Of a stretch of 7,271 nt of DNA, positions 1 through 5,723 are shown piece by piece (within the stretch, counting starts at the first letter, position 1; each line of letters opens with the position of its first letter). Below the pieces are notes generated by a model. That model was not told where the DNA came from. It was given only the letters and a program-made list of their open reading frames with translations, and did not search any database. Location of the stretch: positions 1-7,271 of the forward strand of contig JAEWKX010000274.1 of the NCBI GenBank assembly GCA_023393575.1. The letters are read 5' to 3'. The translations under genes and the position numbers were made by a program. This DNA comes from Pseudomonadota bacterium. Its GTDB lineage: Bacteria; Pseudomonadota; Alphaproteobacteria; Rhizobiales; Rhizobiaceae.

Positions 1-66
1 TAGCTCATCTGCGGCGTGTCGAGCAGGCCCTGCGGCGCGTTGCGGTCCATCATCACCATGCCGCCC
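1..66 (-). repeat. Inverted near-copy of an internal guaD segment
   Basis: Read on the minus strand, bases 1-66 match guaD bases 611-676. Bases 1-48 are identical to the complement of 629-676, then there are two mismatches (at 49 and 58), and similarity ends after base 66. The copied segment corresponds to guaD residues of about 158-180. The exact junction with the puuD tail cannot be placed within 49-66, because both parents share short matching stretches there. This looks like a chimeric join at a contig end, but a real inverted duplication is possible. Confidence 0.9.
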
Positions 67-141
67 GGCAACATCACAGAGATTTCGGCGGAGGAAAGAC
101 AACTGCTCGCCGCCTGGTATGAAAGCACAGTTTCCGAATGA
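49..141 (+). CDS. C-terminal fragment of PuuD-like urate oxidase (cytochrome c-type tail)
   Basis: This is the last 30 or so codons of a plus-strand gene, ending at the TGA at 139-141. The tail reads MPPGNITEISAEERQLLAAW and then a short end. It resembles the C-terminal cytochrome c domain of PuuD, where a heme-ligating Met in an MPxGN motif is followed by T, then ER, then a final helix with W. PuuD is a membrane urate hydroxylase that converts urate to 5-hydroxyisourate. Its stop overlaps the guaD start as ATGA, which suggests one transcript and coupled translation. The frame is lost upstream: it runs into the inverted guaD copy and an in-frame TAG at 1-3, so the real upstream gene is absent from this window. 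The family call rests on a short tail recognised from memory, and a related c-type cytochrome domain is the alternative. Confidence 0.6.
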   Translation: MITMPPGNITEISAEERQLLAAWYESTVSE

Positions 142-1451
142 CGAAGACCCTGATCCGCGGCCGCCTGCTCTCCTTCAAGCGCGCGCCGCTGAGCCTTACC
201 GATACCGGCAGCTATCGCTACGAACACGATGGCGGCCTGCTGATCGAGAACGGTGTCATCGCCGCGATCGGCGACTATGCAGACGTCAGGACGAAGGCAC
301 CGGAGGGTGTTCGGGAAATCGACCACCGGCCGCACCTCGTCCTGCCGGGGCTGATCGACACCCACCTGCACTTCCCGCAGATGCAAGTGATCGCCTCCTA
401 TGCCGGCAGCCTGCTGGAATGGCTCAACACCTATACCTTCCACGAAGAGTGCCGTTTCGTCGAAAGCGACCATGCGGCCCGTATCGCCACGCATTTCTAC
501 GACGAGATGCTGCGCCACGGCACGACCACGGCCGCCGCCTACTGCTCCGTCCACAAGACATCCGCCGACGCCTATTTCGCCGAGGCCGTGAAGCGCGGCA
601 TGTGCATGGTGGGCGGCAAGGTGATGACGGACCGCAACGCGCCGCAGGGCCTGCTCGACACGCCGCAGATGAGCTATGACGAGACGCGGGCGGTGATCGA
701 GGAATGGCACGGCAAGGGGCGCAACCATGTCGCCATCACGCCGCGCTTCGCCATCACCTCGACGCCGGAACAGATGACGGCGGCGCAGGCGCTGGCGCAA
801 GAGTTTCCGGACCTGCACATCCAGACGCATCTCTCGGAAAATCTCGATGAGATCCGCTACACCTGCGAGCTTTATCCCGAGGCCACGGATTATACCGACA
901 TCTACGCCCGCTACGGGCTGCTGGGCCGAAAGACCCTGCTCGGCCACGCCATCCACCTCTCCGACCGGGAGGCGGATGTATTGAGCGAGACGGGATCGGT
1001 CGCCGTGCATTGCCCGACCTCCAATCTCTTCATCGGCTCCGGACTGTTTCCGCTCAACGCGATCCGGCGACGGGAAAAGCCGGTGCGGGTGGCGGTCGCC
1101 ACCGATATCGGCGGCGGCTCGAGCTATTCCATGCTGCGCACGCTGGACGAGGCCTACAAGATCCAGCAGTTCCTCGGTGAACGGCTGAACCCGCTGGACA
1201 GCTTCCACCTGATGACCCGCGTCAATGCCGAGGCGCTGTCGCTCGAGGACCGCATCGGCACGCTGGAGGTTGGGACAGACGCGGACCGCGTGGTGCTGGA
1301 CGCCGCCGCGACGCCCGCCATGGCGCTCAGGATGGAGACGATCACGACGCTGCCGGAAGAGCTCTTCCTGCTGCAGACCATGGGCGACGACCGCGCAGTG
1401 GCGGAGACCTATGTGGCAGGACGGGCGGTGAAGGCGGTACTGGGTTCATGA
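138..1451 (+). CDS. guaD: Guanine deaminase
   Basis: The product is a 437-residue metal-dependent hydrolase of the amidohydrolase superfamily that deaminates guanine to xanthine and ammonia in the cytoplasm, feeding purine breakdown. Visible motifs are PGLIDTHLHFPQ at 70-81 (metal ligands H76 and H78), THLSEN at 230-235 (H231 ligand and E234 proton shuttle), LGHAIHLS at 268-275 (H270 ligand), HCPTSN at 291-296 and VATDIGGG at 320-327 (D323 ligand). The length is typical of bacterial GuaD and the C-terminal beta-sandwich part is present. The ATG start overlaps the upstream stop as ATGA, and there is no strong Shine-Dalgarno sequence, so translation is probably coupled to the preceding PuuD-like gene. 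Part of this gene (611-676) reappears inverted at the window's left edge. All key residues are present, so it should be active. Confidence 0.96.
   Translation: MTKTLIRGRLLSFKRAPLSLTDTGSYRYEHDGGLLIENGVIAAIGDYADVRTKAPEGVREIDHRPHLVLPGLIDTHLHFPQMQVIASYAGSLLEWLNTYTFHEECRFVESDHAARIATHFYDEMLRHGTTTAAAYCSVHKTSADAYFAEAVKRGMCMVGGKVMTDRNAPQGLLDTPQMSYDETRAVIEEWHGKGRNHVAITPRFAITSTPEQMTAAQALAQEFPDLHIQTHLSENLDEIRYTCELYPEATDYTDIYARYGLLGRKTLLGHAIHLSDREADVLSETGSVAVHCPTSNLFIGSGLFPLNAIRRREKPVRVAVATDIGGGSSYSMLRTLDEAYKIQQFLGERLNPLDSFHLMTRVNAEALSLEDRIGTLEVGTDADRVVLDAAATPAMALRMETITTLPEELFLLQTMGDDRAVAETYVAGRAVKAVLGS
611..676 (+). repeat. Parent segment of the inverted repeat, inside guaD
   Basis: This stretch of guaD is the source of the inverted copy at 1-66. 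Bases 629-676 are identical to the complement of 48-1. It lies in the middle of an intact reading frame with family-typical protein sequence, so this is the original and the copy at the left edge is secondary. The distance between the two arms is about 545 bp. Confidence 0.9.
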
Positions 1452-1458
1452 TTCAGGA

Positions 1459-1474
1459 GGAGCTTGAAAGCTCC
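1459..1474. other. Short hairpin between convergent guaD and relE
   Basis: A perfect 7-bp inverted repeat, GGAGCTT and AAGCTCC with a 2-nt centre, lies in the 36-bp gap between the guaD stop and the relE stop. Neither strand has a T run after it, so it is not a convincing intrinsic terminator. It could slow polymerase at the convergent gene end or be chance. Confidence 0.35.
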
Positions 1475-1487
1475 GCTGGATATCGGA

Positions 1488-1769
1488 TCAGCGCCGCTTG
1501 GCCTTCTGATACACATCGGATCGTTCCCGACGTCCCACCGCCACGACGACAACCGTGATGCGCCGGTCGTCGACGCGGTAGACTATTCGGTATCCGGCTG
1601 CGCGGAGCTTGATCTTGTAATGATCCGGCATGCCGCGCAGGGCATCCGCGGCTACGCGAGGAGAAACAAGCCGCTCGGCAAGCTTCTTCTTGAATTGCTC
1701 GCGCAGCGTTGCTCCGAGCTTGTTCCACTCCCTGCGTGCCGCAGGAAGGAATTCGAGATTATAGCTCAT
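1488..1769 (-). CDS. relE: RelE-family mRNA interferase toxin
   Basis: The product is a 93-residue toxin of the RelE/ParE superfamily, which cleaves mRNA in the ribosomal A site when freed from its antitoxin. It appears to align without gaps to E. coli RelE from memory. The residues known to matter there are all present at the same numbers: K52, K54, R61, R81 and Y87, inside YKIKLRAAGYR (51-61) and VGRRERSDVY (78-87). The reading frame stays open upstream to 1844, but the ATG at 1769 gives the family-typical MSYNLEF start and overlaps the antitoxin's 3' end by 11 bases, as expected for translational coupling. The gene converges on guaD, 36 bp away. The toxin should be active. Confidence 0.93.
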   Translation of the reverse strand: MSYNLEFLPAARREWNKLGATLREQFKKKLAERLVSPRVAADALRGMPDHYKIKLRAAGYRIVYRVDDRRITVVVVAVGRRERSDVYQKAKRR

Positions 1770-2004
1770 CAAGGCTGACCGGAACGCCCTTCTCCCCTGC
1801 CCGCGCCTTGGCGATCTCCACAAGCGTCTGGTCGTCCAGCGCATCGATCAGCGCCTCATATGTGCTTGCCGGCACCATGTAAGCCATGACACGGTTGTGG
1901 TTCAGGACAGCAACGGTTCCTCCGGCTGCGTCGTCCACCACCGCCGTGGGATTCTTCTTCAGGTCGGAGACACTGACGGCGATATCCGCTTCCACGCGCT
2001 GCAT
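1759..2004 (-). CDS. relB: Antitoxin with Phd/YefM-like N-terminus and RelB-like tail
   Basis: This 81-residue protein precedes and overlaps the RelE toxin gene. Residues 8-55 (ADIAVSVSDLKKNPTAVV, then AVLNHNRVMAYMVPASTYEAL) look like the DNA-binding fold of Phd/YefM/StbD antitoxins. Residues of about 57-81 (DQTLVEIAKARAGEKGVPVSLDEL) resemble the toxin-wrapping tail of E. coli RelB, which also ends in LDEL. It should neutralise the toxin and repress its own promoter, together with the toxin. The start is supported by AAAAGGA about 8 nt upstream of the ATG. StbD would be an equally fair name for this domain layout. Strong family support comes from the adjacent toxin. Confidence 0.9.
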   Translation of the reverse strand: MQRVEADIAVSVSDLKKNPTAVVDDAAGGTVAVLNHNRVMAYMVPASTYEALIDALDDQTLVEIAKARAGEKGVPVSLDEL

Positions 2005-2041
2005 CTTGGAGTCCTTTTCATCGCGCTGAAAATCACTCCAA

Positions 2042-2070
2042 ATATAGCATCGATTTTAAGTCATCGACAA
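2042..2070 (-). promoter_or_regulatory. relBE promoter with possible operator
   Basis: On the minus strand, TTGTCG (2070-2065), a 17-nt spacer and CTATAT (2047-2042) closely match the alphaproteobacterial housekeeping promoter pattern TTGAC-N17-CTATAT. The expected transcript start is about 30 nt before the antitoxin ATG. Within the spacer lies TCGAT-N8-ATCGA (arms 2050-2054 and 2063-2067 on the plus strand), also readable as two direct CATCGA copies. This is a plausible binding site for antitoxin autorepression. Confidence 0.65.
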
Positions 2071-2083
2071 CAACGCTTTCCGC

Positions 2084-2650
2084 CTATTCGTCCATCATCT
2101 CCTCGCGTTCCCGCGAAAGCCTGCGGGCTGCCGTCCGGTTCACCAGCACCACCCCGACGAGGAACACGAAGGTTGCGGCCCCGGCGATGAGCGGGAAGGC
2201 GGGACGGGCGGGGTCGGCCATCCAGGTGCCGAGGTAGACGAGGACGAAGCCCGGAACCAGAGGCGCGACATACCAGAGCCATGCGGATTTGAGCAGCCGG
2301 CGCTCCCGCTCCAGCCGCGCCAGCAGATGCTCGCGGCCGGTGGCGGCAAGATCCTCGCCCGACGACGGACGGCTGCCGCGGAACAGCCGCATCCCGGCAA
2401 TGCCGAGGCCGGCCGCGAGCAGAAGGAACCCCGCCGCCCGCACCAGGTCGGCGGCCGTCTCGGCACCCGATAGGACGATGAGCCCGATCACGAGCAGGAA
2501 TGCCGCCGCCAGTCCGCCGGTCAGATATTCCATCCTGTTGCGCCGTCGGACCAGCCGGTCCAGTTCGACCTGCCGCGTCCGGATATCGTCAAGGGAGAGG
2601 GATTGTGCCGTCATGGCCTGCTCCTTCCATCGGTTCATGATGCTGTTCAT
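2084..2650 (-). CDS. Hypothetical four-helix membrane protein coupled to an ECF sigma factor
   Basis: The product is a 188-residue protein of unknown family. It has a charged N-terminal stretch (1-42, rich in R, D and E, possibly helical), then four hydrophobic segments at about 43-61, 70-89, 124-142 and 151-170, with a charged loop at 90-123 and a charged tail (RRLSREREEMMDE). N- and C-termini are probably cytoplasmic. The ATG overlaps the sigma factor's stop as ATGA with GGAG 7 nt upstream. An internal ATG at 2614 (residue 13) has an even better AAGGAG at 6 nt and could be the real start. The position directly behind an ECF sigma gene suggests it may control that sigma factor, but I see no zinc-binding anti-sigma motif (HxxxCxxC), so this is inference only. 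Confidence 0.8.
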   Translation of the reverse strand: MNSIMNRWKEQAMTAQSLSLDDIRTRQVELDRLVRRRNRMEYLTGGLAAAFLLVIGLIVLSGAETAADLVRAAGFLLLAAGLGIAGMRLFRGSRPSSGEDLAATGREHLLARLERERRLLKSAWLWYVAPLVPGFVLVYLGTWMADPARPAFPLIAGAATFVFLVGVVLVNRTAARRLSREREEMMDE

Positions 2651-3210
2651 GTCTCGTCTCCGCCATTGAACCTGTCGGCCAGGAGCCGCTTGAGACGATG
2701 GACGCGCGTGGCGACCGCACCGGGCGAGAGGCCGGACACCTCCGCAATCGTCGCCGCGCTTTCGTCCTCCAGGTAAAGCAGCATCACCTGCCGATCGAGC
2801 GGATGGAGCTCCCGCAGCAGGCCCTGCACCTTCTCCAGCAGCAGCCGGTCGGACACTTCGCCTTCGTGCGGGGGTATGGCGCCGGCCTGTTCCGGCCCCG
2901 CATCCTCCATGCTGACGGTGGCCGCTCTCCCCCGGACTGCGCGGGAGACGTGGTCGGCGACGACGTTGTGCGCCACCCGGTAGACCCACGTCTTCAGCGA
3001 GCAGCGACCATCGAAGCGAGCGAGGCTTTTCCAAAGCTGCAGATGGATCGTCTGGAGAAGATCCTGCCGCTCGGACGGATTGGCTTCACAGGACGCGGCA
3101 AGGCGCGCAATCGCCGGTCCGAGCAGATCCACGGCCACCGCATAGCGGTCGTCCGCGCTCTCCGGGATGCGTTCGAGTTCCGCCGATGGGGGCGTCCGGT
3201 TCCAGGTCAT
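2647..3210 (-). CDS. ECF-type RNA polymerase sigma factor
   Basis: The product is a 187-residue sigma-70 family protein with only regions 2 and 4, the extracytoplasmic-function layout. Region 2 spans about 25-92 and includes RQDLLQTIHLQLWKSLARFD and LKTWVYRVAHNVVADHVSR. Region 4 spans about 125-178, with LDRQVMLLYLEDES and the helix-turn-helix IAEVSGLSPGAVATRVHRLKRLL. A linker at 93-122 lacks region 3. The frame is open further upstream to 3423, but that part reads unlike any sigma factor and overlaps the start of lldD, so the ATG at 3210 is preferred. It has GGAGG upstream, although with a long 14-nt spacing. The gene overlaps the downstream membrane protein gene by 4 nt. It diverges from lldD. 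Its stimulus cannot be read from the sequence. Confidence 0.92.
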   Translation of the reverse strand: MTWNRTPPSAELERIPESADDRYAVAVDLLGPAIARLAASCEANPSERQDLLQTIHLQLWKSLARFDGRCSLKTWVYRVAHNVVADHVSRAVRGRAATVSMEDAGPEQAGAIPPHEGEVSDRLLLEKVQGLLRELHPLDRQVMLLYLEDESAATIAEVSGLSPGAVATRVHRLKRLLADRFNGGDET

Positions 3211-3251
3211 GCTCGCATTAGTCGCCTCCGGCCGGGATTTCTTACACCATA

Positions 3252-3277
3252 AACCGCCGGCCTCCCTGGAAGGTTGC
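3252..3277 (-). promoter_or_regulatory. Possible ECF-type promoter of the sigma gene
   Basis: On the minus strand, GCAAC (3277-3273), a 17-nt spacer and GGTT (3255-3252) resemble the AAC ... GTT architecture used by many ECF sigma factors. It lies 41 nt before the sigma start codon. Many ECF genes activate themselves, so an autoregulated promoter is plausible here. The match is loose and could be chance. Confidence 0.25.
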
Positions 3278-3319
3278 CGGCACCTCGGCACCTCTGCACA
3301 ACGGCCAAGGCATACGATG

Positions 3320-3377
3320 GTCATTCCCGGCGGATTTTTTGCTGACGGGCGGGAATGACTCGTGCTAGCTGACGGGC
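3320..3377. promoter_or_regulatory. Putative operator region of lldD: inverted and direct repeats
   Basis: A perfect 10-bp inverted repeat, GTCATTCCCG (3320-3329) and CGGGAATGAC (3350-3359), is separated by 20 nt with centres 30 bp apart, about three helical turns. A 10-bp direct repeat GCTGACGGGC occurs at 3341-3350 and 3368-3377. A weak -35-like TTGCTG lies at 3339-3344 and a poor -10 could follow near 3363-3368, so the repeat arms would flank the promoter of lldD. This fits binding of a dimeric regulator, but no regulator gene is visible in the window. Confidence 0.45.
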
Positions 3378-3403
3378 ACCATCGCCCGGGAGAGTTACCG
3401 ACC

Positions 3404-4549
3404 ATGTCCAAGCCGCTGACCATCGCCGACCTGAAGACCCGCGCCCGGCGTCGGGTGCCGAAGATGTTCTTCGACTATGCCGACAGCGGCTCCTGGACGG
3501 AAGGCACCTACCGCGCCAACGAGGAGGACTTCGCCAAAGTGAAGCTTCGCCAGCGGGTGCTTGTGGACATGACGAACCGCTCGCTGGCGACGACCATGGC
3601 CGGTCAGGAAACCTCCATGCCGGTGGCGCTCGCGCCGACCGGGCTTTGCGGCATGCAGCACGCCGACGGCGAGATGCTGGCCGCCAAGGCGGCGGAGGAG
3701 TTCGGCGTGCCCTTCACGCTCTCCACCATGTCGATCTGCTCGATCGAGGACGTCGCCTCGGTCCCTTCCAAGCCCTTCTGGTTCCAGCTCTACGTGATGA
3801 AGGACCGCGACTTCATCAACAACCTGATCGACCGCGCCAAGGCGGCGAAATGCTCGGCGCTGATGCTCACGCTCGACCTGCAGATCCTCGGCCAGCGCCA
3901 CAAGGACCTGCGCAACGGCCTGTCGGCGCCACCCAAGTGGACGGTTCATCACGGCATCCAGCTGGCCACCAGGCCGTTCTGGTGCCTCGACATGCTGCGC
4001 ACCAGGCGCCGCGGCTTCGGCAATATCGTCGGGCATGCCAGGAACGTGTCCGACCTCTCCTCGCTCTCCTCCTGGACGGCCGAGCAGTTCGACCCGCAGC
4101 TTTCCTGGAAGGACGTCGCCTGGATCAAGGAGCGCTGGGGCGGCAAGCTGATCCTGAAGGGCATCCTGGACGAGGAGGATGCGCGGGCAGCAGCCGACAG
4201 CGGGGCGGATGCGATCGTCGTCTCCAACCACGGCGGCCGCCAGCTCGACGGTGCGCTGTCGTCGATCAGCATGCTGCCGCGCATCGTCGACGCGGTCGGC
4301 GACAAGATCGAGGTGCATCTCGACGGCGGCATCCGTTCCGGCCAGGACGTGCTGAAAGCCGTGGCGCTCGGCGCCCGCGGCACCTATATCGGCCGCCCCT
4401 ATCTCTACGGCCTCGGCGCCATGGGCAAGCCCGGCGTGACGACGGCGCTTGAGATCATCCGCAAGGAGATGGACATCACCATGGCGCTTTGCGGCAAGCG
4501 CGACATCCAGACGGTAGACCGCAACGTGATTGCCGAGGTGGGGTTCTGA
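3404..4549 (+). CDS. lldD: FMN-dependent L-lactate dehydrogenase
   Basis: The product is a 381-residue flavoprotein of the alpha-hydroxy-acid oxidase family that oxidises L-lactate to pyruvate and passes electrons to the respiratory chain, typically at the inner membrane. Family residues are present by glycolate oxidase comparison: Y25 in FDYADSGS, APTG at 77-80, Y130 in FQLY, D158 in TLDLQ, K252 in LKGI, the catalytic H276 and R279 in SNHGGRQLDG (274-283), and the FMN phosphate-binding DGGIRSG (307-313) and GRPYLYG (330-336). The frame opens at 3362, but the ATG at 3404 gives the usual MSKPLTIADL start with GGGAGAG upstream. It stands alone on its strand, divergent from the sigma gene. Related enzymes use other 2-hydroxy acids, so the substrate is likely but not certain. 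Confidence 0.92.
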   Translation: MSKPLTIADLKTRARRRVPKMFFDYADSGSWTEGTYRANEEDFAKVKLRQRVLVDMTNRSLATTMAGQETSMPVALAPTGLCGMQHADGEMLAAKAAEEFGVPFTLSTMSICSIEDVASVPSKPFWFQLYVMKDRDFINNLIDRAKAAKCSALMLTLDLQILGQRHKDLRNGLSAPPKWTVHHGIQLATRPFWCLDMLRTRRRGFGNIVGHARNVSDLSSLSSWTAEQFDPQLSWKDVAWIKERWGGKLILKGILDEEDARAAADSGADAIVVSNHGGRQLDGALSSISMLPRIVDAVGDKIEVHLDGGIRSGQDVLKAVALGARGTYIGRPYLYGLGAMGKPGVTTALEIIRKEMDITMALCGKRDIQTVDRNVIAEVGF

Positions 4550-4555
4550 CGCCAG

Positions 4556-4577
4556 AGCCTCATCCTGAGCGAGGGCT
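4556..4577. other. Hairpin between convergent lldD and DUF3606 gene
   Basis: AGCCTC (4556-4561) can pair with GAGGGCT (4571-4577) with one bulged base. Alternatively, CTCA and TGAG (4559-4562 and 4566-4569) form a tight small stem. There is no T run on either strand. The CTCATCCTGAG core recalls short palindromic intergenic repeats common in rhizobial genomes, but a single copy cannot show that. It may act as a weak bidirectional gene-end structure. Confidence 0.3.
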
Positions 4578-4580
4578 GAC

Positions 4581-4761
4581 TTAGTCGCCCTCTTCCAGCC
4601 TCTGCTCCACCTTGTTCCGGCTGTTGCCGACTTCCTGCACGGCATCCTTGACGGTGGTTTTCGACACGCCTTCCTTTTTTGGCCTCATAGCGCACTTCAT
4701 GATCCTGGCCTGCTGCAACGCGCGCCCGGTCCTGTTCACGGCCTCGGTTTGCCTGGTTCAT
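4581..4761 (-). pseudogene. DUF3606 family small protein, frameshifted by one base in an A6 run
   Basis: The ATG at 4761 is preceded by a perfect AGGAGG at 8 nt. The first frame gives 29 residues with DRARVAAGQDHEVRYEAKK, then turns into unrelated sequence. The next frame (+1) continues as EGVSKTTVKDAVQEVGNSRN, KVEQRLEEGD and a TAA at 4583-4581. Joined together, the two halves make a 59-residue protein matching the DUF3606 pattern: D-R-x-R-V, then E-V-R-Y, K-K-x-G-V-S, A-V-x-x-V-G and K-V-E. The total length of 181 nt is one base too many. The break falls at the run of six A on the coding strand (4680-4675), where five A would restore the frame. The cause may be a homopolymer sequencing error, a recent mutation or transcriptional slippage. 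Family function is unknown. The gene may be stress-induced, given the promoter candidate upstream. Confidence 0.85.
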
Positions 4762-4795
4762 CTCGCATTCCTCCTGAAAACTGCATTTCCTGCAG

Positions 4796-4820
4796 AATCC
4801 TCGAGGAATCAAAAGGTTCC
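4796..4820 (-). promoter_or_regulatory. Candidate general-stress (EcfG/RpoE2-type) promoter of the DUF3606 gene
   Basis: On the minus strand, GGAAC (4820-4816), 18 nt and TT (4797-4796) fit the GGAAC-N18-TT consensus described for RpoE2 of Sinorhizobium meliloti. The -10 reads GATT instead of the usual CGTT. It lies 35 nt before the ATG, leaving a short leader that holds the AGGAGG ribosome binding site. The pattern is short and could occur by chance. Confidence 0.45.
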
Positions 4821-4855
4821 AGGTGGATGTCGTGCGACATCGGCGACCCCTGGAA
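4811..4855 (-). terminator. Probable intrinsic terminator after the SNase-like gene
   Basis: Reading the minus strand, TTCCAGG and CCTGGAA (plus-strand 4849-4855 and 4817-4823) form an outer 7-bp stem. GATGTCG and CGACATC (4826-4832 and 4835-4841) form an inner 7-bp stem with a 2-nt tip. The outer stem is followed by CC and four T (4814-4811). It lies 68 nt after the stop of the SNase-like gene. The T run is short and the internal loop is asymmetric, so efficiency may be modest. The 3' arm of the stem contains the GGAAC of the next promoter. Confidence 0.5.
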
Positions 4856-4922
4856 GCATCCACAGATGATGAATGTCAGGTATGCTTTCATCCCAGCCGG
4901 GGCGCTTTGCCGATAAAGGTCG

Positions 4923-5723
4923 TCAGCACCAGCCGCCGGTGGACCCCGGACGCCGGGCGAGGCCTTCGCGGACAAGGATATCAGAGAGAGATACGCCATT
5001 GCGGGTGACGGCGCGGATCTTCTGGCCGCCGCTGTCCTCGTCACCGGCATTGGCGGCGATCACGTCGAACGGGCCGGAGTCCAGGAAGGCGCGGACGCGG
5101 AGCTTTGCGTCGCTTGCCTTGATTCGCTCGGCTTCGCACCGCGGCTTCCTGATGTCCGGCACTTCGATGCCGGCGATCCTGATCTTTTCGCCCTGGAGCA
5201 TGAAGCTGTCGGCGGCAATGACGCAATCGTCCTGCTTGGCGGTGCCGCAGAGGTAGAATTTCGTCTGGCGCCGGCCGGTGCCGACCGAAGGCATGTCCGG
5301 CCTGGCCGCAGCGGGCGCGGCGATGGGGGCAGTGGGCTTGCCGATCGGAGCAGGAGGCGTCATCGCCGCCGTCTGCATGGCATCGCGACGCTGCGCTGCG
5401 CCCTGGCGCTTCTCGCTTCCGGGCGCGGACGCCACGCTCCGCGGCGGTACGGGTGCATCCGGACGGACCGCGGCATTATCCCGCGCCACCGATTTCTGCT
5501 GCACCTTCGGGGCCGCTGTTCGGGCGGCGGCCTCCCGTTCCGTCCCGGTCCTCAGGCTGCCGGCGAAGCGCCGAAGATCCTCGGAATTGTCATAGGCGGC
5601 AATGCCGCCGACAAGGGCGGCGAGTGCGGCCCCCCAGAGCCATGTGGATCCGCCGCGGCCGGTCGCGGCACTCTTCTTCCTGCCGCCGCCCCTGCGCTGC
5701 GGCTTTCGTCTGGAACGGGCCAT
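4923..5723 (-). CDS. Membrane-anchored SNase-like (thermonuclease family) protein, probably degenerate
   Basis: The product has 266 residues. An Arg/Lys-rich N-terminus (1-25) precedes one hydrophobic segment at about 27-44, then a Pro/Ala-rich low-complexity linker (about 65-150) and an SNase-like domain (about 155-266). The anchor would place the domain in the periplasm. Domain landmarks are FYLCG, KIRIAGIEVPD, LVREGLARR and the family-style end in WC. Compared with staphylococcal nuclease, D172 and R182 match D21 and R35. The D40 and E43 positions carry E187 and D190 (swapped), the usual DGD is AAD, and the R87 position in the YGR motif is Q234. Activity is therefore doubtful. Four Cys (159, 167, 196, 266) could form disulfides. 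The ATG has GAGAGG upstream, and the gene lies 77 nt after uraH on the same strand, so readthrough is possible. Confidence 0.82.
   Translation of the reverse strand: MARSRRKPQRRGGGRKKSAATGRGGSTWLWGAALAALVGGIAAYDNSEDLRRFAGSLRTGTEREAAARTAAPKVQQKSVARDNAAVRPDAPVPPRSVASAPGSEKRQGAAQRRDAMQTAAMTPPAPIGKPTAPIAAPAAARPDMPSVGTGRRQTKFYLCGTAKQDDCVIAADSFMLQGEKIRIAGIEVPDIRKPRCEAERIKASDAKLRVRAFLDSGPFDVIAANAGDEDSGGQKIRAVTRNGVSLSDILVREGLARRPGSTGGWC

Noticed and set aside
1464..1778. Plus-strand open frame of 104 codons opposite relE
   Set aside because: It is antisense to a toxin gene with every catalytic residue conserved, and the product has no recognisable features.
3211..3423. N-terminal extension of the sigma factor from 3423
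   Set aside because: The added 71 residues do not resemble sigma factors, they overlap the lldD start on the other strand, and the ATG at 3210 has an upstream GGAGG.
3395..4645. Long minus-strand open frame (416 codons) opposite lldD
   Set aside because: It is rich in A, R, G and H with no domain pattern and lies fully antisense to a well-recognised lldD. High GC content produces such shadow frames.
4672..4680. Programmed -1 frameshift of the dnaX type at the A-rich tract of the DUF3606 gene
   Set aside because: The zero frame reads AAA AAA GGA, and recovery of the DUF3606 frame needs a +1 shift. A -1 slip gives unrelated sequence.
4736..5050. Minus-strand open frame of 104 codons covering the gap after the SNase-like gene
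   Set aside because: It crosses the end of the SNase-like gene in another frame, runs through the terminator hairpin and ends in the DUF3606 start region, with no family pattern.
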